A program made the position numbers and the translations under genes. From Sphingobacteriales bacterium (GTDB taxonomy: Bacteria > Bacteroidota > Bacteroidia > Sphingobacteriales > Sphingobacteriaceae): a stretch of DNA of 64,000 nt. The stretch is from contig JANXOD010000016.1 of assembly GCA_025353765.1 (NCBI GenBank), forward strand, positions 62,001 to 126,000, written 5' to 3'. Positions 27,650-36,542 of the stretch are shown one piece after another (the stretch's first letter is position 1; each line of letters opens with the position of its first letter). The notes beneath the pieces were generated by a model, which saw only the letters and a program-made list of their open reading frames with translations, was not told the origin of the DNA and searched no databases.

Positions 27650-27898
27650 TTTTAAAAATAAGATTTATTAAGAACGAATATTTTCAGATTCGACCAACAT
27701 GTATTTAAAATCTAGCAACCTAACAAAAAAATCTATTAATCGTTTCCAAAGTAAAAAAATACAGTTCGTCTATCAGAAAAGCTGTTTGGTCTAATAAATT
27801 TTTAAGCTAAACTTATTTAGTATTTCTTTGTTATCAAATAAAGTAACATAAAACATTAGGAGCAATTGGGAACTCACGAATGATTATAATAAAATCAA

Positions 27899-28078
27899 AT
27901 GAAAAAACTATCAACCTCAGCATCGCCCTTCCTTCTTTTATTAGTGCCTCTATTCCTTATTATGGGTTTATGGTTCACTAATATGCACAATGAAATTCCT
28001 GCTGAAAAGTATCAGGCTTGTATAGAATTACAGGTTCCATCTTTTAAAGTTTTAATAGAATCTATTATAGATCTATAA
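27899..28078 (+). CDS. Possible 59-residue single-helix membrane peptide
   Basis: An open frame of 59 codons begins at 27899 with 'MKKLSTSASPF' followed by a hydrophobic segment ('LLLLVPLFLIMGLWF') and a short polar tail. It lies between the divergent histidine kinase and the convergent NR-kinase gene, ending 4 bp before the latter. Lys-rich start and signal-like helix favour a real gene. There is no visible homologue and a competing ATG (27880) opens another short frame, so this stays uncertain. Confidence 0.4.
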   Translation: MKKLSTSASPFLLLLVPLFLIMGLWFTNMHNEIPAEKYQACIELQVPSFKVLIESIIDL

Positions 28079-28082
28079 AGAA

Positions 28083-28613
28083 CTAATATTTTAGAAGAAA
28101 TGTATCAATACTATGAACTGCATTTTCAAAACGTATATTACCATAACCCGATATTACTTTGTAATTAGCTTTTAATACATATAGTTCATTATGCCATATC
28201 TGCATAAAATGCTCCCGTTTATCAGGAAAATCACGAAGTGGATCAGGCTGCCAAGGCAGATCGACATCCATCAATAAGTAAAAATCATAGGGATGCTTAG
28301 GCAATTCATTCAAAACTTCTTTGGGTGATTCACCAAACATGTAATCACTCCATATTTTTACAGTAACGAAAGTAGTATCACAAATAAGAAGCTTATTGGC
28401 CTCCGGCAAGAGTTTATTTTCCAGTTCTAACTGTCCGTAAAACATATTAATTTCATCTTGCAAGTTGCAAGGTTCTGTTAGCTTTGCACAGTATTCACGG
28501 GCGTATTCAGGTACCCAAACGGTGTTGTACTGTTTTGCCAGATGAGCTGAAAGAACAGATTTTCCGGTTGATTCCGGGCCAACAATAGCGATTTTTATAA
28601 TATCTGCTTTCAT
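28083..28613 (-). CDS. Nicotinamide riboside kinase-like ATPase (NadR C-terminal type)
   Basis: A 176-residue P-loop protein: Walker A 'GPESTGKS' at residues 12-19, then 'WVPEYAREYC' and 'LLMDVDLPWQPDPLRDFP', which match the ribosylnicotinamide kinase domain of NadR. It phosphorylates nicotinamide riboside to NMN in the cytoplasm (family knowledge). It overlaps the end of pnuC by one base, so import and phosphorylation are coupled in one operon. Confidence 0.9.
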   Translation of the reverse strand: MKADIIKIAIVGPESTGKSVLSAHLAKQYNTVWVPEYAREYCAKLTEPCNLQDEINMFYGQLELENKLLPEANKLLICDTTFVTVKIWSDYMFGESPKEVLNELPKHPYDFYLLMDVDLPWQPDPLRDFPDKREHFMQIWHNELYVLKANYKVISGYGNIRFENAVHSIDTFLLKY

Positions 28614-29290
28614 TATTTGAATAGAATAGGTTGGTTATCTATGGAATCCAAATCTCTTTTTTCTGGCTGATGCCGAAAGTCCTTACGCCAATCTAAATAT
28701 CCAATAATAGCAATATAAATATACAAAGCATACATTCCTGATGTTAAATGCAGTCCTTTTACCATATAAACACCCACGTAAATTGCATCTACAAAGATCC
28801 AGATGAGCCAATTTTCCATTACTTTACGAGCAAGAAAGATTTGGGCTACCAGACTACAAGCGGTGCAAAAACTATCTATAAATGGGAAAGATGCATCTGT
28901 TCCCTGTTTTAAAATATAGCCCAACAACGCTGTAAAAATGATAATTGCAATGCATGATAAGATAATCTCCTTTTTAGTAATACGAGATACAGGAACTTTA
29001 ATTTCAGTTTTAGATTTCCGGCTCCAAAAATACCAGCCATAAATATTAGTAATTAAAAAATATACCTGCAAGCCTGTATCTGCATATAATCTGGCTTCTA
29101 AAAAAATGATCATATAGATAGCAACGCTAATGATAGCTATTGGCCAATTCCATATATTGTTTTTAGCAGCCAGGTAAACGCATAAAATCCCGGTTATAAC
29201 TCCAAAAGTCTCTAAAATACTTTGACCTTTAAGCCAATCTATAATTGCCGAAATTATATTCATCCACTCAAATATAAGTGGTAGACTCAA
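28613..29290 (-). CDS. pnuC: Nicotinamide riboside transporter PnuC
   Basis: A 225-residue membrane protein with about seven helices. The family blocks include 'VYLAAKNNIWNWPIAIISV', 'YADTGLQVYFLITNIYGWYFW' (the tryptophan-rich substrate region) and 'WIFVDAIYVGVYMVKGLHL'. Facilitates NR uptake, with trapping by the adjacent kinase. PnuC relatives can carry thiamine (PnuT), but the kinase neighbour favours NR. No TPP riboswitch is seen upstream. Confidence 0.92.
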   Translation of the reverse strand: MSLPLIFEWMNIISAIIDWLKGQSILETFGVITGILCVYLAAKNNIWNWPIAIISVAIYMIIFLEARLYADTGLQVYFLITNIYGWYFWSRKSKTEIKVPVSRITKKEIILSCIAIIIFTALLGYILKQGTDASFPFIDSFCTACSLVAQIFLARKVMENWLIWIFVDAIYVGVYMVKGLHLTSGMYALYIYIAIIGYLDWRKDFRHQPEKRDLDSIDNQPILFK

Positions 29291-29315
29291 ATAACCTAAA
29301 ACAAATGATACAAAA

Positions 29316-29344
29316 AATCCTTCCCGATAAAACCAGGAAGGATT
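29316..29344 (-). terminator. Terminator after the 29374-29904 lipoprotein gene
   Basis: Minus-strand AATCCTTCC pairs perfectly with GGAAGGATT across an 11-base loop, followed by six T. It separates the lipoprotein gene from pnuC. Confidence 0.85.
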
Positions 29345-29373
29345 ATATAAATTAAAAAAGTACTAAACGGTTT

Positions 29374-29904
29374 TTAAGGAGTGGTGTTAGGTGCAGTGTT
29401 AAAACCTAAGCTGACATGTAAACTAACATCAATAGTTAAAGTATTACGCAATACATATTCCATACGTACACGCACGGTTGAACCTTTTATATACTCATCC
29501 AGGAAATGTGAATTATCAATATCCAAAACTAAACTGTTCCCAACCGTTGAAGAAATATCGGTACGTGAAGCTACTAACACTTCGCCCGAACTGTCGCCCC
29601 GGGAAATATAGACTTTTATAGATTTAAATACCCCTAAATTTTGATTGGATGGATTGCTCGCTTCAATTTTCGCTGATGCAATGCGTACTTCTTTTACAGA
29701 TGCAGTATTAGAGCCCTGTCCTGTAAAAATCTGGTCGAAACTGCTGGCAGAACTGGTGGCAGACTTAACAGTATTCGTACTGCTTGATGCAGGAACTACC
29801 AATGTTGCAGTATATGGAAATGTAGATCTAACAATAGATTGCATAGTAGCGCAACTTGTAATCATACCCGCTACCGCGGTAAGTGCTAAAAAGGCCTTTT
29901 TCAT
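29374..29904 (-). CDS. Lipoprotein of unknown function
   Basis: A 176-residue lipoprotein with signal 'MKKAFLALTAVAGMITSC' (lipobox Cys18). The mature part is Ser/Thr/Val-rich and looks like a single beta domain ('FKSIKVYISR', 'SLVLDIDNSHFLDEYIKGST', 'LTIDVSLHVSLGF'). No family recognised. It is monocistronic, with a terminator downstream and a long repeat-containing region upstream shared with miaE. Confidence 0.7.
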   Translation of the reverse strand: MKKAFLALTAVAGMITSCATMQSIVRSTFPYTATLVVPASSSTNTVKSATSSASSFDQIFTGQGSNTASVKEVRIASAKIEASNPSNQNLGVFKSIKVYISRGDSSGEVLVASRTDISSTVGNSLVLDIDNSHFLDEYIKGSTVRVRMEYVLRNTLTIDVSLHVSLGFNTAPNTTP

Positions 29905-29938
29905 CTTAAATAATTATTTGTTTTTGTTTTGCTTTTAT

Positions 29939-29957
29939 CCCAAAGAACTCCTTTGGG
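29939..29957. repeat. Small hairpin upstream of the lipoprotein gene
   Basis: CCCAAAG (29939-29945) and CTTTGGG (29951-29957) pair perfectly around AACTC, 35-53 bp upstream of the minus-strand lipoprotein start. It could be a leader hairpin or operator; no T run follows on either strand. Confidence 0.5.
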
Positions 29958-30053
29958 GTTTATACTCATGAGTTCGCTCCTTTGTGAGCTGCTCCTGATG
30001 GTTCATGTATATAATTTGTTTGAGTATTACAAAAGCTGTTCCAAAGATTCAGT

Positions 30054-30158
30054 CAAATGCTATCGTCGTGTATCCAAATGCTGTCGGATCACATCCAAAT
30101 GCCTTCATCATGCGCCCAAATGCTATCGTCGTGTATTCAAATGCTGTCGGCAAAGTAT
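30054..30158. repeat. 21-bp tandem array, five units, upstream of miaE
   Basis: Five consecutive units of exactly 21 bp start at 30054, 30075, 30096, 30117 and 30138. Each begins CAAATGC and most continue with YRTCG; units 1 and 4 differ at one base. The array ends 25 bp before the miaE start. Because 21 is divisible by three, all three + frames are open as heptapeptide repeats (for example 'PNAIVVY', 'PNAVGSH', 'PNAFIMR'). I take this as a DNA-level repeat, not a gene. Confidence 0.85.
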
Positions 30159-30183
30159 CCAATGAAGTTTTTACCTTTGCTTT

Positions 30184-30786
30184 ATGGGCAATGAAAAGAC
30201 AGTTTTAAAACTACGGCTTCCTACAGACCCACGCTGGGTAAAAAATGTGGTAGAAGGTAATATTGAAAAAATACTGACTGATCATGCTTTTTGCGAACAG
30301 AAAGCGGCCAGCAATGCCATTACGCTTATTGTTCAAAATCCAAACCTCTCAGATCTGGTACAGGAAATGGCTCTATTAGTGCAGGAAGAAATGGATCATT
30401 TTAAACGTGTGCATGATTTAATTTTAGAACGAGGTTTTGTTTTGGGACGTGAGCGTAAAGATCATTACGTAAATGAATTACTTCAATTTGTGATAAAAGG
30501 AGGGAGCAGGCATGAGCAATTGATCGATCGATTGCTGTTTTCTGCCATGATAGAAGCCCGCAGTTGCGAGCGTTTTAAAGTAATGTCTGAACATATTAAG
30601 GATAAACAACTGGCTGATTTCTATTATGAACTCATGATTAGTGAAGCCGGCCATTATACCATGTTTATCACCTTAGCTCGCAAATATGCAGGGAATATTG
30701 ATGTAGAAAAACGATGGAAAGATTTTTTAGAATATGAAGCGAAAGTGATTAAAAACTATGGCAAAACCGAAGGTATACATGGATAA
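30184..30786 (+). CDS. miaE: tRNA-(ms2io6A37) hydroxylase-like protein (MiaE)
   Basis: A 200-residue ferritin-like di-iron protein of the MiaE family, which hydroxylates the prenyl group of modified A37 in tRNA. Carboxylate/His ligand motifs are visible: 'DHAFCEQKAASNA' (about 33), 'EEMDHFKRVH' (about 67), 'MIEARSCERF' (about 119) and 'SEAGHYTMF' (about 153). Cytoplasmic. The start lies just after the 21-bp repeat array, which may affect its expression. The substrate is inferred from the family. Confidence 0.9.
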   Translation: MGNEKTVLKLRLPTDPRWVKNVVEGNIEKILTDHAFCEQKAASNAITLIVQNPNLSDLVQEMALLVQEEMDHFKRVHDLILERGFVLGRERKDHYVNELLQFVIKGGSRHEQLIDRLLFSAMIEARSCERFKVMSEHIKDKQLADFYYELMISEAGHYTMFITLARKYAGNIDVEKRWKDFLEYEAKVIKNYGKTEGIHG

Positions 30787-30839
30787 TAGTCCGCCTTTAT
30801 CTAGTAACGATGTAAAATTAAGCCCTATAATTATTTCAA

Positions 30840-31232
30840 ATGAAAAATATATACAAATTCTTTATTGGCTGCCTTATAATTATTGTGGGATGGATATTTG
30901 TTGACTTCTTTTTTCAATTTTCAGTAAGAAAAAGCATAGAAAATGTAAATTCTAACAAACCATATTGCCTTTTAATCGTAGATGCTACTAAACATCATCA
31001 TTGGGCAGATTTGAAACCAGCTTCGGCCAATGAAATCCACTTTTTTAATATAGTATTTATAAATAATATGCGGCAGAATTTATATGAAACACCGCCTCAT
31101 ATTTTGCTAATAACAGAAAATAAATCTTATCTATGGAGTATGAGAAAATGGCGATTTATAGCTTATGAACCAGGCTCTTATGTAAGCTTAAATGAAATCA
31201 ATAATAAGAAATTTATCAAAAACTGCAAATAA
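30840..31232 (+). CDS. Membrane-anchored protein of unknown function
   Basis: A 130-residue protein with one N-terminal hydrophobic helix ('FFIGCLIIIVGWIFVDFFF') and a small soluble domain ('CLLIVDATKHHHWADLKPAS', 'PPHILLITENKSYLWSMRKW'). I do not recognise a family. It follows miaE by 53 bp in the same direction and ends 2 bp before the convergent rsmI-like gene. Confidence 0.65.
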   Translation: MKNIYKFFIGCLIIIVGWIFVDFFFQFSVRKSIENVNSNKPYCLLIVDATKHHHWADLKPASANEIHFFNIVFINNMRQNLYETPPHILLITENKSYLWSMRKWRFIAYEPGSYVSLNEINNKKFIKNCK

Positions 31233-31233
31233 A

Positions 31234-31944
31234 TTACTGTTTATATATTAAGAATATAGCGGGTTTCTTATGCAATTCCGGGATTTGCTTTTTCCATTCC
31301 AAAATAGTTTTAGTTTGGATAAATTCATCATCTGCTGTCAGGTTACAGGCAATGCATAATCTGGTTTGCAGATTGCAACTTCGCAAGATCTCTTCCAGCA
31401 TGGGGTTATTCCGAAAGGGTGTTTCTATAAATAACTGGGTTTGATTGTGCCGTTCTGCTAATGCTTCCAGTTCTTTAATCTTATTTGCCCGTTGTAGTTT
31501 ATCAATGGGTAAATAACCGTGAAACGTAAAACTTTGTCCGTTAAAACCCGAAGCCATAAGAGCTAATAAAATAGAACTTGGCCCCACCAATGGGACTACT
31601 TTTATTCCTTTTTTATGAGCCATTGCTACAATTTCTGCACCTGGGTCTGCAACTCCCGGGCAACCGGCTTCGCTCATTAAGCCCACATCATTCCCGGCTA
31701 ATAAGCCTTTAAAAAAATCAGTTGTATTGCTATCGCGATTATGCTTGCCATAATCATGTACAATAAGCTCGCTTTGCGGAGTTTTTAACCCGGCTTCCTT
31801 TAAAAACCGGCGTGCTGTTTTACTATTTTCTACGATGTATTCTTTAATGTGATTTATCGTGTCTACCAAATATGGCGTAAAAGATTTAGCCGAAGCATCC
31901 TCTGCCAAAGGCACGGGGATAAGATATAAGGTTCCTGGGAGCAT
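31234..31944 (-). CDS. RsmI-like SAM-dependent methyltransferase (tetrapyrrole methylase fold)
   Basis: A 236-residue protein of the tetrapyrrole-methylase superfamily, closest to RsmI, the 16S rRNA C1402 2'-O-methyltransferase. Motifs: 'PGTLYLIPVPL' at the N-terminus, 'VGLMSEAGCPGVADPG' (SAM-binding loop, near residue 87) and 'VPLVGPSSILLALMASGFN'. It is shorter than E. coli RsmI (286) and starts with 'VPLAEDA' where RsmI has a 'TPIGN'-type sequence, matching a Bacteroidota subfamily. The target RNA is therefore less certain. Confidence 0.85.
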   Translation of the reverse strand: MLPGTLYLIPVPLAEDASAKSFTPYLVDTINHIKEYIVENSKTARRFLKEAGLKTPQSELIVHDYGKHNRDSNTTDFFKGLLAGNDVGLMSEAGCPGVADPGAEIVAMAHKKGIKVVPLVGPSSILLALMASGFNGQSFTFHGYLPIDKLQRANKIKELEALAERHNQTQLFIETPFRNNPMLEEILRSCNLQTRLCIACNLTADDEFIQTKTILEWKKQIPELHKKPAIFLIYKQ

Positions 31945-32135
31945 TTAGTTTTTTATCAAAGAAAGTTAAAATTGAGTGAAAATGGAATATAAATTAAACT
32001 TCCGTTTGATGGTCTAAATTTCATTGGACACTCTCAATAGGAATGAAACTCTTTTCTACAAAGCTAAATTCCTAAAAAGTGTTATATTTATCTACAAATA
32101 TAATTTATTACTTAATTTAAAAAACAAAAACTATC

Positions 32136-32813
32136 ATGAAAAAATTAGCTCTATTACTCTTACTATTGCCTGTATTACATGCATGTAAAAAAGAAACTAA
32201 AGTTGTCACTCCGCCATTAACAGTAACTGATGTAGATGGCAACGTGTACAAAACCATAAAAATAGGCACCCAGACCTGGATGGCAGAAAACCTGAAAACG
32301 ACTAAGTACCGAGATAAAAGCCCGATAACTGATGGAACAGTTACTACTACATGGGTAAACAACACCGACGGAGCTTATTGCAATTATTTTGGCGATGCTG
32401 CTAATGGTGAAAACTATGGCCACCTGTATAATTGGTATGCTGTTGTAAATACTAAGAATTTGGCACCAGAAGGCTGGCATGTACCAAGTGAAGCAGAGTT
32501 TGAAACCTTAATTGCTTATGTAAAAAATGGTACCTTAACTCAGACTGAAATTAGCAATGCGCTAAGAGAAACAGGCATTACTCATTGGGAATCTCCCAAT
32601 ACCGGGGCTACTAATAGTACTGGTTTTACAGCCCTCGCAAGTGGTTATCGGAATGTGGATGGTACATACTTTTATTTAAAAGTAGAGGAGGATTTTTGGT
32701 CATCTGGCACCGACTCCACGTATGGGGTGTTAGCCTACTTCGATTCTAATACTTCTAGTATGGACTCTGCCCCTAAAAGATATGGACTTTCTATCCGTTG
32801 TGTTAAAGATTAA
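32136..32813 (+). CDS. FISUMP-domain lipoprotein
   Basis: A 225-residue lipoprotein: signal 'MKKLALLLLLLPVLHAC' with lipobox Cys17, followed by a 'Fibrobacter succinogenes major paralogous' domain from about residue 32 to the end. The diagnostic 'YKTIKIGTQTWMAENLKTTK', 'GHLYNWYAVV' and 'APEGWHVPSEAEFETLI' are present, and it closes with 'LSIRCVKD'. Such proteins are surface-exposed in Bacteroidota; function unknown. Monocistronic with its own terminator. Confidence 0.9.
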   Translation: MKKLALLLLLLPVLHACKKETKVVTPPLTVTDVDGNVYKTIKIGTQTWMAENLKTTKYRDKSPITDGTVTTTWVNNTDGAYCNYFGDAANGENYGHLYNWYAVVNTKNLAPEGWHVPSEAEFETLIAYVKNGTLTQTEISNALRETGITHWESPNTGATNSTGFTALASGYRNVDGTYFYLKVEEDFWSSGTDSTYGVLAYFDSNTSSMDSAPKRYGLSIRCVKD

Positions 32814-32859
32814 ATAAGCAAAATTTGCCTGCCACATTTAGCAGTAACATTTTTAGGAT

Positions 32860-32889
32860 AAAAAACCTGCTTTTTAAGGTGGGTTTTTG
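32860..32889 (+). terminator. Terminator after the FISUMP gene
   Basis: An A-rich arm with AAAAACC pairs with GGGTTTTT across a T-rich loop, ending in a T run. It lies about 45 bp after the stop codon. Confidence 0.65.
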
Positions 32890-33018
32890 TACAATATAGA
32901 GCCTGTTGTTGATGTGCTGTCAGGTGTTTCTAACTGGCAAAACAGGAATATCATTAGTATAACTAAACCTTTCGTAAAATTAATACTCTCATAAATAAAA
33001 CAATTAAATTGTATAGAT

Positions 33019-34179
33019 ATGGAAGCGCAAAAGAAATTTCCGAAATATATTTTAGGTTTATTATTGCTCCTGATCGGATCATTACCTCATTCAGTACAGG
33101 CTCAGGATCGGATTAGTCAGGATCAAACTAATGATGTGTCCCTGCAATCTTTTTACGATGAACTTTCTCCTTATGGAGTTTGGATAAATGATCCTGATTA
33201 TGGGCGTGTTTGGCGCCCGGATGTGGATCAAGATGAATTCAGGCCTTATTATAGTCAGGGACATTGGGAAATGACTCAATATGGTAATACCTGGGTTTCT
33301 GATTACAATTGGGGATGGGCACCTTTCCATTATGGACGCTGGAATCATAACGACAGGACTGGTTGGGTATGGATTCCTGGTACTACCTGGGGGCCGGCTT
33401 GGGTAAGCTGGAGAACCGGCGGGGGTTATTATGGCTGGGCGCCTTTAGAACCCGAAGTAAACATCCATATTTCTTTAGGTCGCCAGATTCCTGATTTTTG
33501 CTGGGTATTTGTACCTCAAAGAGAAATTTATCATGCTTCCTTTTCAAGATATTATGCTAGCAGGAACAGGTATATTATGCGTAATACCACCTATATAAAT
33601 AACACATACGTGAATAACCGACGGACTTATTATACCGGACCAAGGGCAGATGATATTAGAAGAGATACCCACCAGGAGGTAAGAATGCTTGAATTAAGAG
33701 ATGACAGACACTCTGAGTTTGCAAATAACAGGAGTAACGATAGGATAGAAAGAGGAAATCCTGGTAGATTTTCAACAGATCATTCTTTAGGAGGTGGTTA
33801 TTCCGATCATAAGAATGCTCCATCTTCACGACCTGAAAGATCATATGGAAATAATAATTCCAAAAATGAACCAGATTATAGAAAAGACAGGATTGATTTA
33901 AAGCCTGAGAATCGTCAAACATCAAATCCGGTTAATGAGCATACGCATAACTCCAGATCATATACACCAAATCAACCGGAGCGAAGCATACAAGCTGATT
34001 CAAATAAAGGTTCAAGGGTAAGTAGTTCACCTTATTCTCAGAATAATACATCTCCTAATGTTGAGCATCGTTCAGCAGAAAATGCAGGTAAGAATAACCG
34101 AACAGGTCGTGATAGCAATAGAAAAAGATATGATGATGGAGAAAAAGTCAGGCCGGTAAGGCAAAAGGATAATAAATAA
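33019..34179 (+). CDS. DUF6600-type secreted protein, Trp/Tyr/Gly-rich
   Basis: A 386-residue exported protein: signal peptide to about residue 29 ('GSLPHSVQAQD'), then an aromatic-rich N-terminal half with repeated 'W-G-P/W-A-P' motifs ('YGVWINDPDYGRVWRPDV', 'GNTWVSDYNWGWAPFHYGRW', 'GTTWGPAWVSWRTGGGYYGW'), the pattern of DUF6600. The C-terminal ~170 residues are low-complexity, rich in Asn, Arg, Ser and Asp, and probably disordered. Function unknown, possibly cell-envelope related. Own terminator shared with the convergent aminotransferase. Confidence 0.82.
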   Translation: MEAQKKFPKYILGLLLLLIGSLPHSVQAQDRISQDQTNDVSLQSFYDELSPYGVWINDPDYGRVWRPDVDQDEFRPYYSQGHWEMTQYGNTWVSDYNWGWAPFHYGRWNHNDRTGWVWIPGTTWGPAWVSWRTGGGYYGWAPLEPEVNIHISLGRQIPDFCWVFVPQREIYHASFSRYYASRNRYIMRNTTYINNTYVNNRRTYYTGPRADDIRRDTHQEVRMLELRDDRHSEFANNRSNDRIERGNPGRFSTDHSLGGGYSDHKNAPSSRPERSYGNNNSKNEPDYRKDRIDLKPENRQTSNPVNEHTHNSRSYTPNQPERSIQADSNKGSRVSSSPYSQNNTSPNVEHRSAENAGKNNRTGRDSNRKRYDDGEKVRPVRQKDNK

Positions 34180-34181
34180 AT

Positions 34182-34218
34182 AAAAAAGAGGTGGTTTTAA
34201 AAGCCACCTCTTTTTTTT
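34182..34218. terminator. Bidirectional terminator between the DUF6600 and aminotransferase genes
   Basis: GAGGTGG and CCACCTC pair across an AT-rich loop, flanked by an A run on the left and T8 on the right, so it works on both strands. It overlaps the last bases of the convergent aminotransferase gene. Confidence 0.85.
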
Positions 34219-35473
34219 ATTTCAATTTTTCTAAAGCTGCCTTTAATCGTGGTAACATGCCTTCAATATCGGTTAATGAACAACCACCAACAGAGGCTCT
34301 AAACCAATTTACATTCGCATCTGTTCCAAATGCAGAGAAAGGAACCATCGCCATCTTTGCTTCCTTAATGAGATAGAAATTTACATCGGCACTGGTTTTT
34401 AAAAGATCGCCATTGGGAGTAGTTTTACCTGTATAGTCTACTTTGACAGTGAGATAAATAGCACCCATCGGGTCAATAGAATCTACTGCAAAACCTTCAG
34501 ATTTAAGCTCAATGATGCCGTTATACAATGTATCTAAGCTATGCTGAACTTTAGCTTTAAAAGCCTTGAGATAAGTATTTAGATCCGCGGTTTGAGTAAG
34601 GAATTTTGCTGTTGCGATTTGTTCTGCTTTAGGTGCCCATGCGCCCACATGGCCCAAAATAGATTTCATTTTACCAATAATATTTTCCGGTCCAAAAGCC
34701 CATCCAACACGAACACCAGTGGCAGCAAAACATTTAGAAATGCCATCAATATAAATGGCATATTGTTTTAATTCGGGGCGTAAAGTAACTGGATCGTAAT
34801 GCTTTTTATCTGCAAAAGTGAGCAAAGAATAGATCTGATCATATAATATATATAAAGGCTTTTCACTCTCGCCACGGCTTTTATTTTCTGCTATAACCAG
34901 ATCACAAATTTCTTCCAGATCTTTTTTAGCAAACATCGTCCCAGTAGGGTTTAAAGGAGAACATAGGGCCAGCATCGTTGCACCTTTCAAATGCGGACGT
35001 ATATCATCGGCCGTAGGCATAAAATTATTTTCTGCAGATGTTTCTACAACTATACCATTTGCACCAGAAAGATGACAATAATGATTATTATTCCAGGAAG
35101 GTGTTGGGTAGATAACCTTATCTCCTGGATCAATTAAAGCTAAATAAGTAGCATAAATTAAAGGCCTCGAACCGCCAGCAACTAAAATCTGGTTAGTAGC
35201 ATAATCCAATTGGTAGCGCTCACGCAGGAAATCGGTTATATTCTCACGTAATACAGTTACGCCATCAGCGGGTGGATAATTGGTTTGATTGGCATGATAG
35301 GCATCTATAATTCCATGCTTTAAACCGGTGGGAATAGGATAAATGGCAGGATCAAAGTCACCAATAGTTAAATTTGTAATCTTTTCCCCTTGTCTTTTCA
35401 GTTCGTTGATTTCACCGCCAATTTTGATGATTTCAGAACCTTTTAGGGTTTGCGCTAATAAAGATACACTCAT
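34217..35473 (-). CDS. Pyridoxal-phosphate aminotransferase, class I/II
   Basis: A 418-residue fold-type I aminotransferase. The PLP lysine is Lys247 in 'YIDGISKCFAATGVRVGW', preceded by 'YDQIYSLL' and the substrate/PLP loop 'SPLNPTGTMF' (about 172). The C-terminal arginine region is 'NWFRASVGGCS'. It is aspartate/aromatic aminotransferase-like, but the amino-acid substrate cannot be fixed from sequence and no pathway neighbours help. Confidence 0.9.
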   Translation of the reverse strand: MSVSLLAQTLKGSEIIKIGGEINELKRQGEKITNLTIGDFDPAIYPIPTGLKHGIIDAYHANQTNYPPADGVTVLRENITDFLRERYQLDYATNQILVAGGSRPLIYATYLALIDPGDKVIYPTPSWNNNHYCHLSGANGIVVETSAENNFMPTADDIRPHLKGATMLALCSPLNPTGTMFAKKDLEEICDLVIAENKSRGESEKPLYILYDQIYSLLTFADKKHYDPVTLRPELKQYAIYIDGISKCFAATGVRVGWAFGPENIIGKMKSILGHVGAWAPKAEQIATAKFLTQTADLNTYLKAFKAKVQHSLDTLYNGIIELKSEGFAVDSIDPMGAIYLTVKVDYTGKTTPNGDLLKTSADVNFYLIKEAKMAMVPFSAFGTDANVNWFRASVGGCSLTDIEGMLPRLKAALEKLK

Positions 35474-35645
35474 GCTGTTTGATTTTATATTTTATAAAGA
35501 CCACGAAATACCAATTTCCACAATATATTGATATTATGCCTGCTTTGCAAGAAGTGTACCAATTGCCTGTCTACTTTAGAAGAATTAAAGTTTATAAGAT
35601 GGCCGTTTGAGATGGATAATAGCAATTAAGATCTTATTGAGAAAT

Positions 35646-36380
35646 TTAAGCAATAGCCTTTCTTAAAGTAATGACCCTTGTCCAGTTTAAAAATCGCATA
35701 AAAGGATAGACAGGATCAATCTCAAACCATTTTTTTGCAAAATTCGGACTATTAGGATACCGATGATGATTATTCTGAAATAATTCGCCCAGCATTAAGA
35801 AGTCAAAAGGCGTGGTATTTTTAGATTTGTCTTTATTATCAAAGTTTGAATATCCATATTTATGACCGCACCAGTTTACAATAGCTCCATGAAGTGGGCC
35901 CATTAAAAAATGAATAGGTAATAATAAAAACATCCACCAATGGGTGGCAAATATAACATAGAACAATACGTATAATGCACCAAATGCAAGACGAGATGTT
36001 ATCGTATTGCCAAAATGGTCAATCGATCTCCATTCCGGATAATTGCCTACAAAACGCTCTTCAGGATTTCGTTTAAATTTTAGATAATCACTGAACATAT
36101 TTTTAGTTGCCCAGGTCATTTGGAAAATATCCCTAAAGAAATGGGGTGAGTGAGGATCTTGTTCAGTATCACTATAAGCATGATGCATACGATGCAAAAT
36201 TGCGTAAGCACGGGGATTTAAAAATGAAGATCCTTGAAATATATAAGTCATAAAATAAAATATACGTTCCCAGCCTTTGCTAAAGGTGAACATTTTATGT
36301 GATGCGTATCTGTGAAGGAAAAATGTTTGAAAAAAAAGGGACAAAAACCAATGCCCTAAAAAGAAAATTAATATGATCAT
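35646..36380 (-). CDS. Acyl-CoA/fatty acid desaturase
   Basis: A membrane di-iron desaturase of about 244 residues. The three histidine clusters are in 'FLHRYASHKMF', 'LHRMHHAYSDTEQDPHS' and 'FQNNHHRYPN'. Hydrophobic pairs ('LIFFLGHWFLSLFF', 'LAFGALYVLFYVIF') cross the membrane. I prefer the start at 36380 ('MIILIFFLGHW'), where similarity should begin; the frame is open 12 codons further to 36416. It introduces a double bond in membrane fatty acids, useful for fluidity control. Confidence 0.9.
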   Translation of the reverse strand: MIILIFFLGHWFLSLFFQTFFLHRYASHKMFTFSKGWERIFYFMTYIFQGSSFLNPRAYAILHRMHHAYSDTEQDPHSPHFFRDIFQMTWATKNMFSDYLKFKRNPEERFVGNYPEWRSIDHFGNTITSRLAFGALYVLFYVIFATHWWMFLLLPIHFLMGPLHGAIVNWCGHKYGYSNFDNKDKSKNTTPFDFLMLGELFQNNHHRYPNSPNFAKKWFEIDPVYPFMRFLNWTRVITLRKAIA

Positions 36381-36542
36381 TATGTTTGTGTGGATGAGAA
36401 AAATATATAAGTGCACATTTTAGCACATTATGGCTAATATAGGTATAAGTTTTAGTTTAATGAGATTATATTATTTACATGATAAAATAAATGTCGCATT
36501 ATTGGAGATATTAGATTGAAAGAGTGTATTGGAAGTCCAAGG

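Noticed and set aside
29929-30208. Two overlapping open frames of 67-78 codons across the 21-bp array
   Set aside because: A 21-bp repeat without stops keeps every frame open, so openness is no evidence of coding; no initiation context or family was seen.
35534-35608. 24-codon + frame upstream of the aminotransferase
   Set aside because: No context or recognisable product; expected by chance in a gap of this size.
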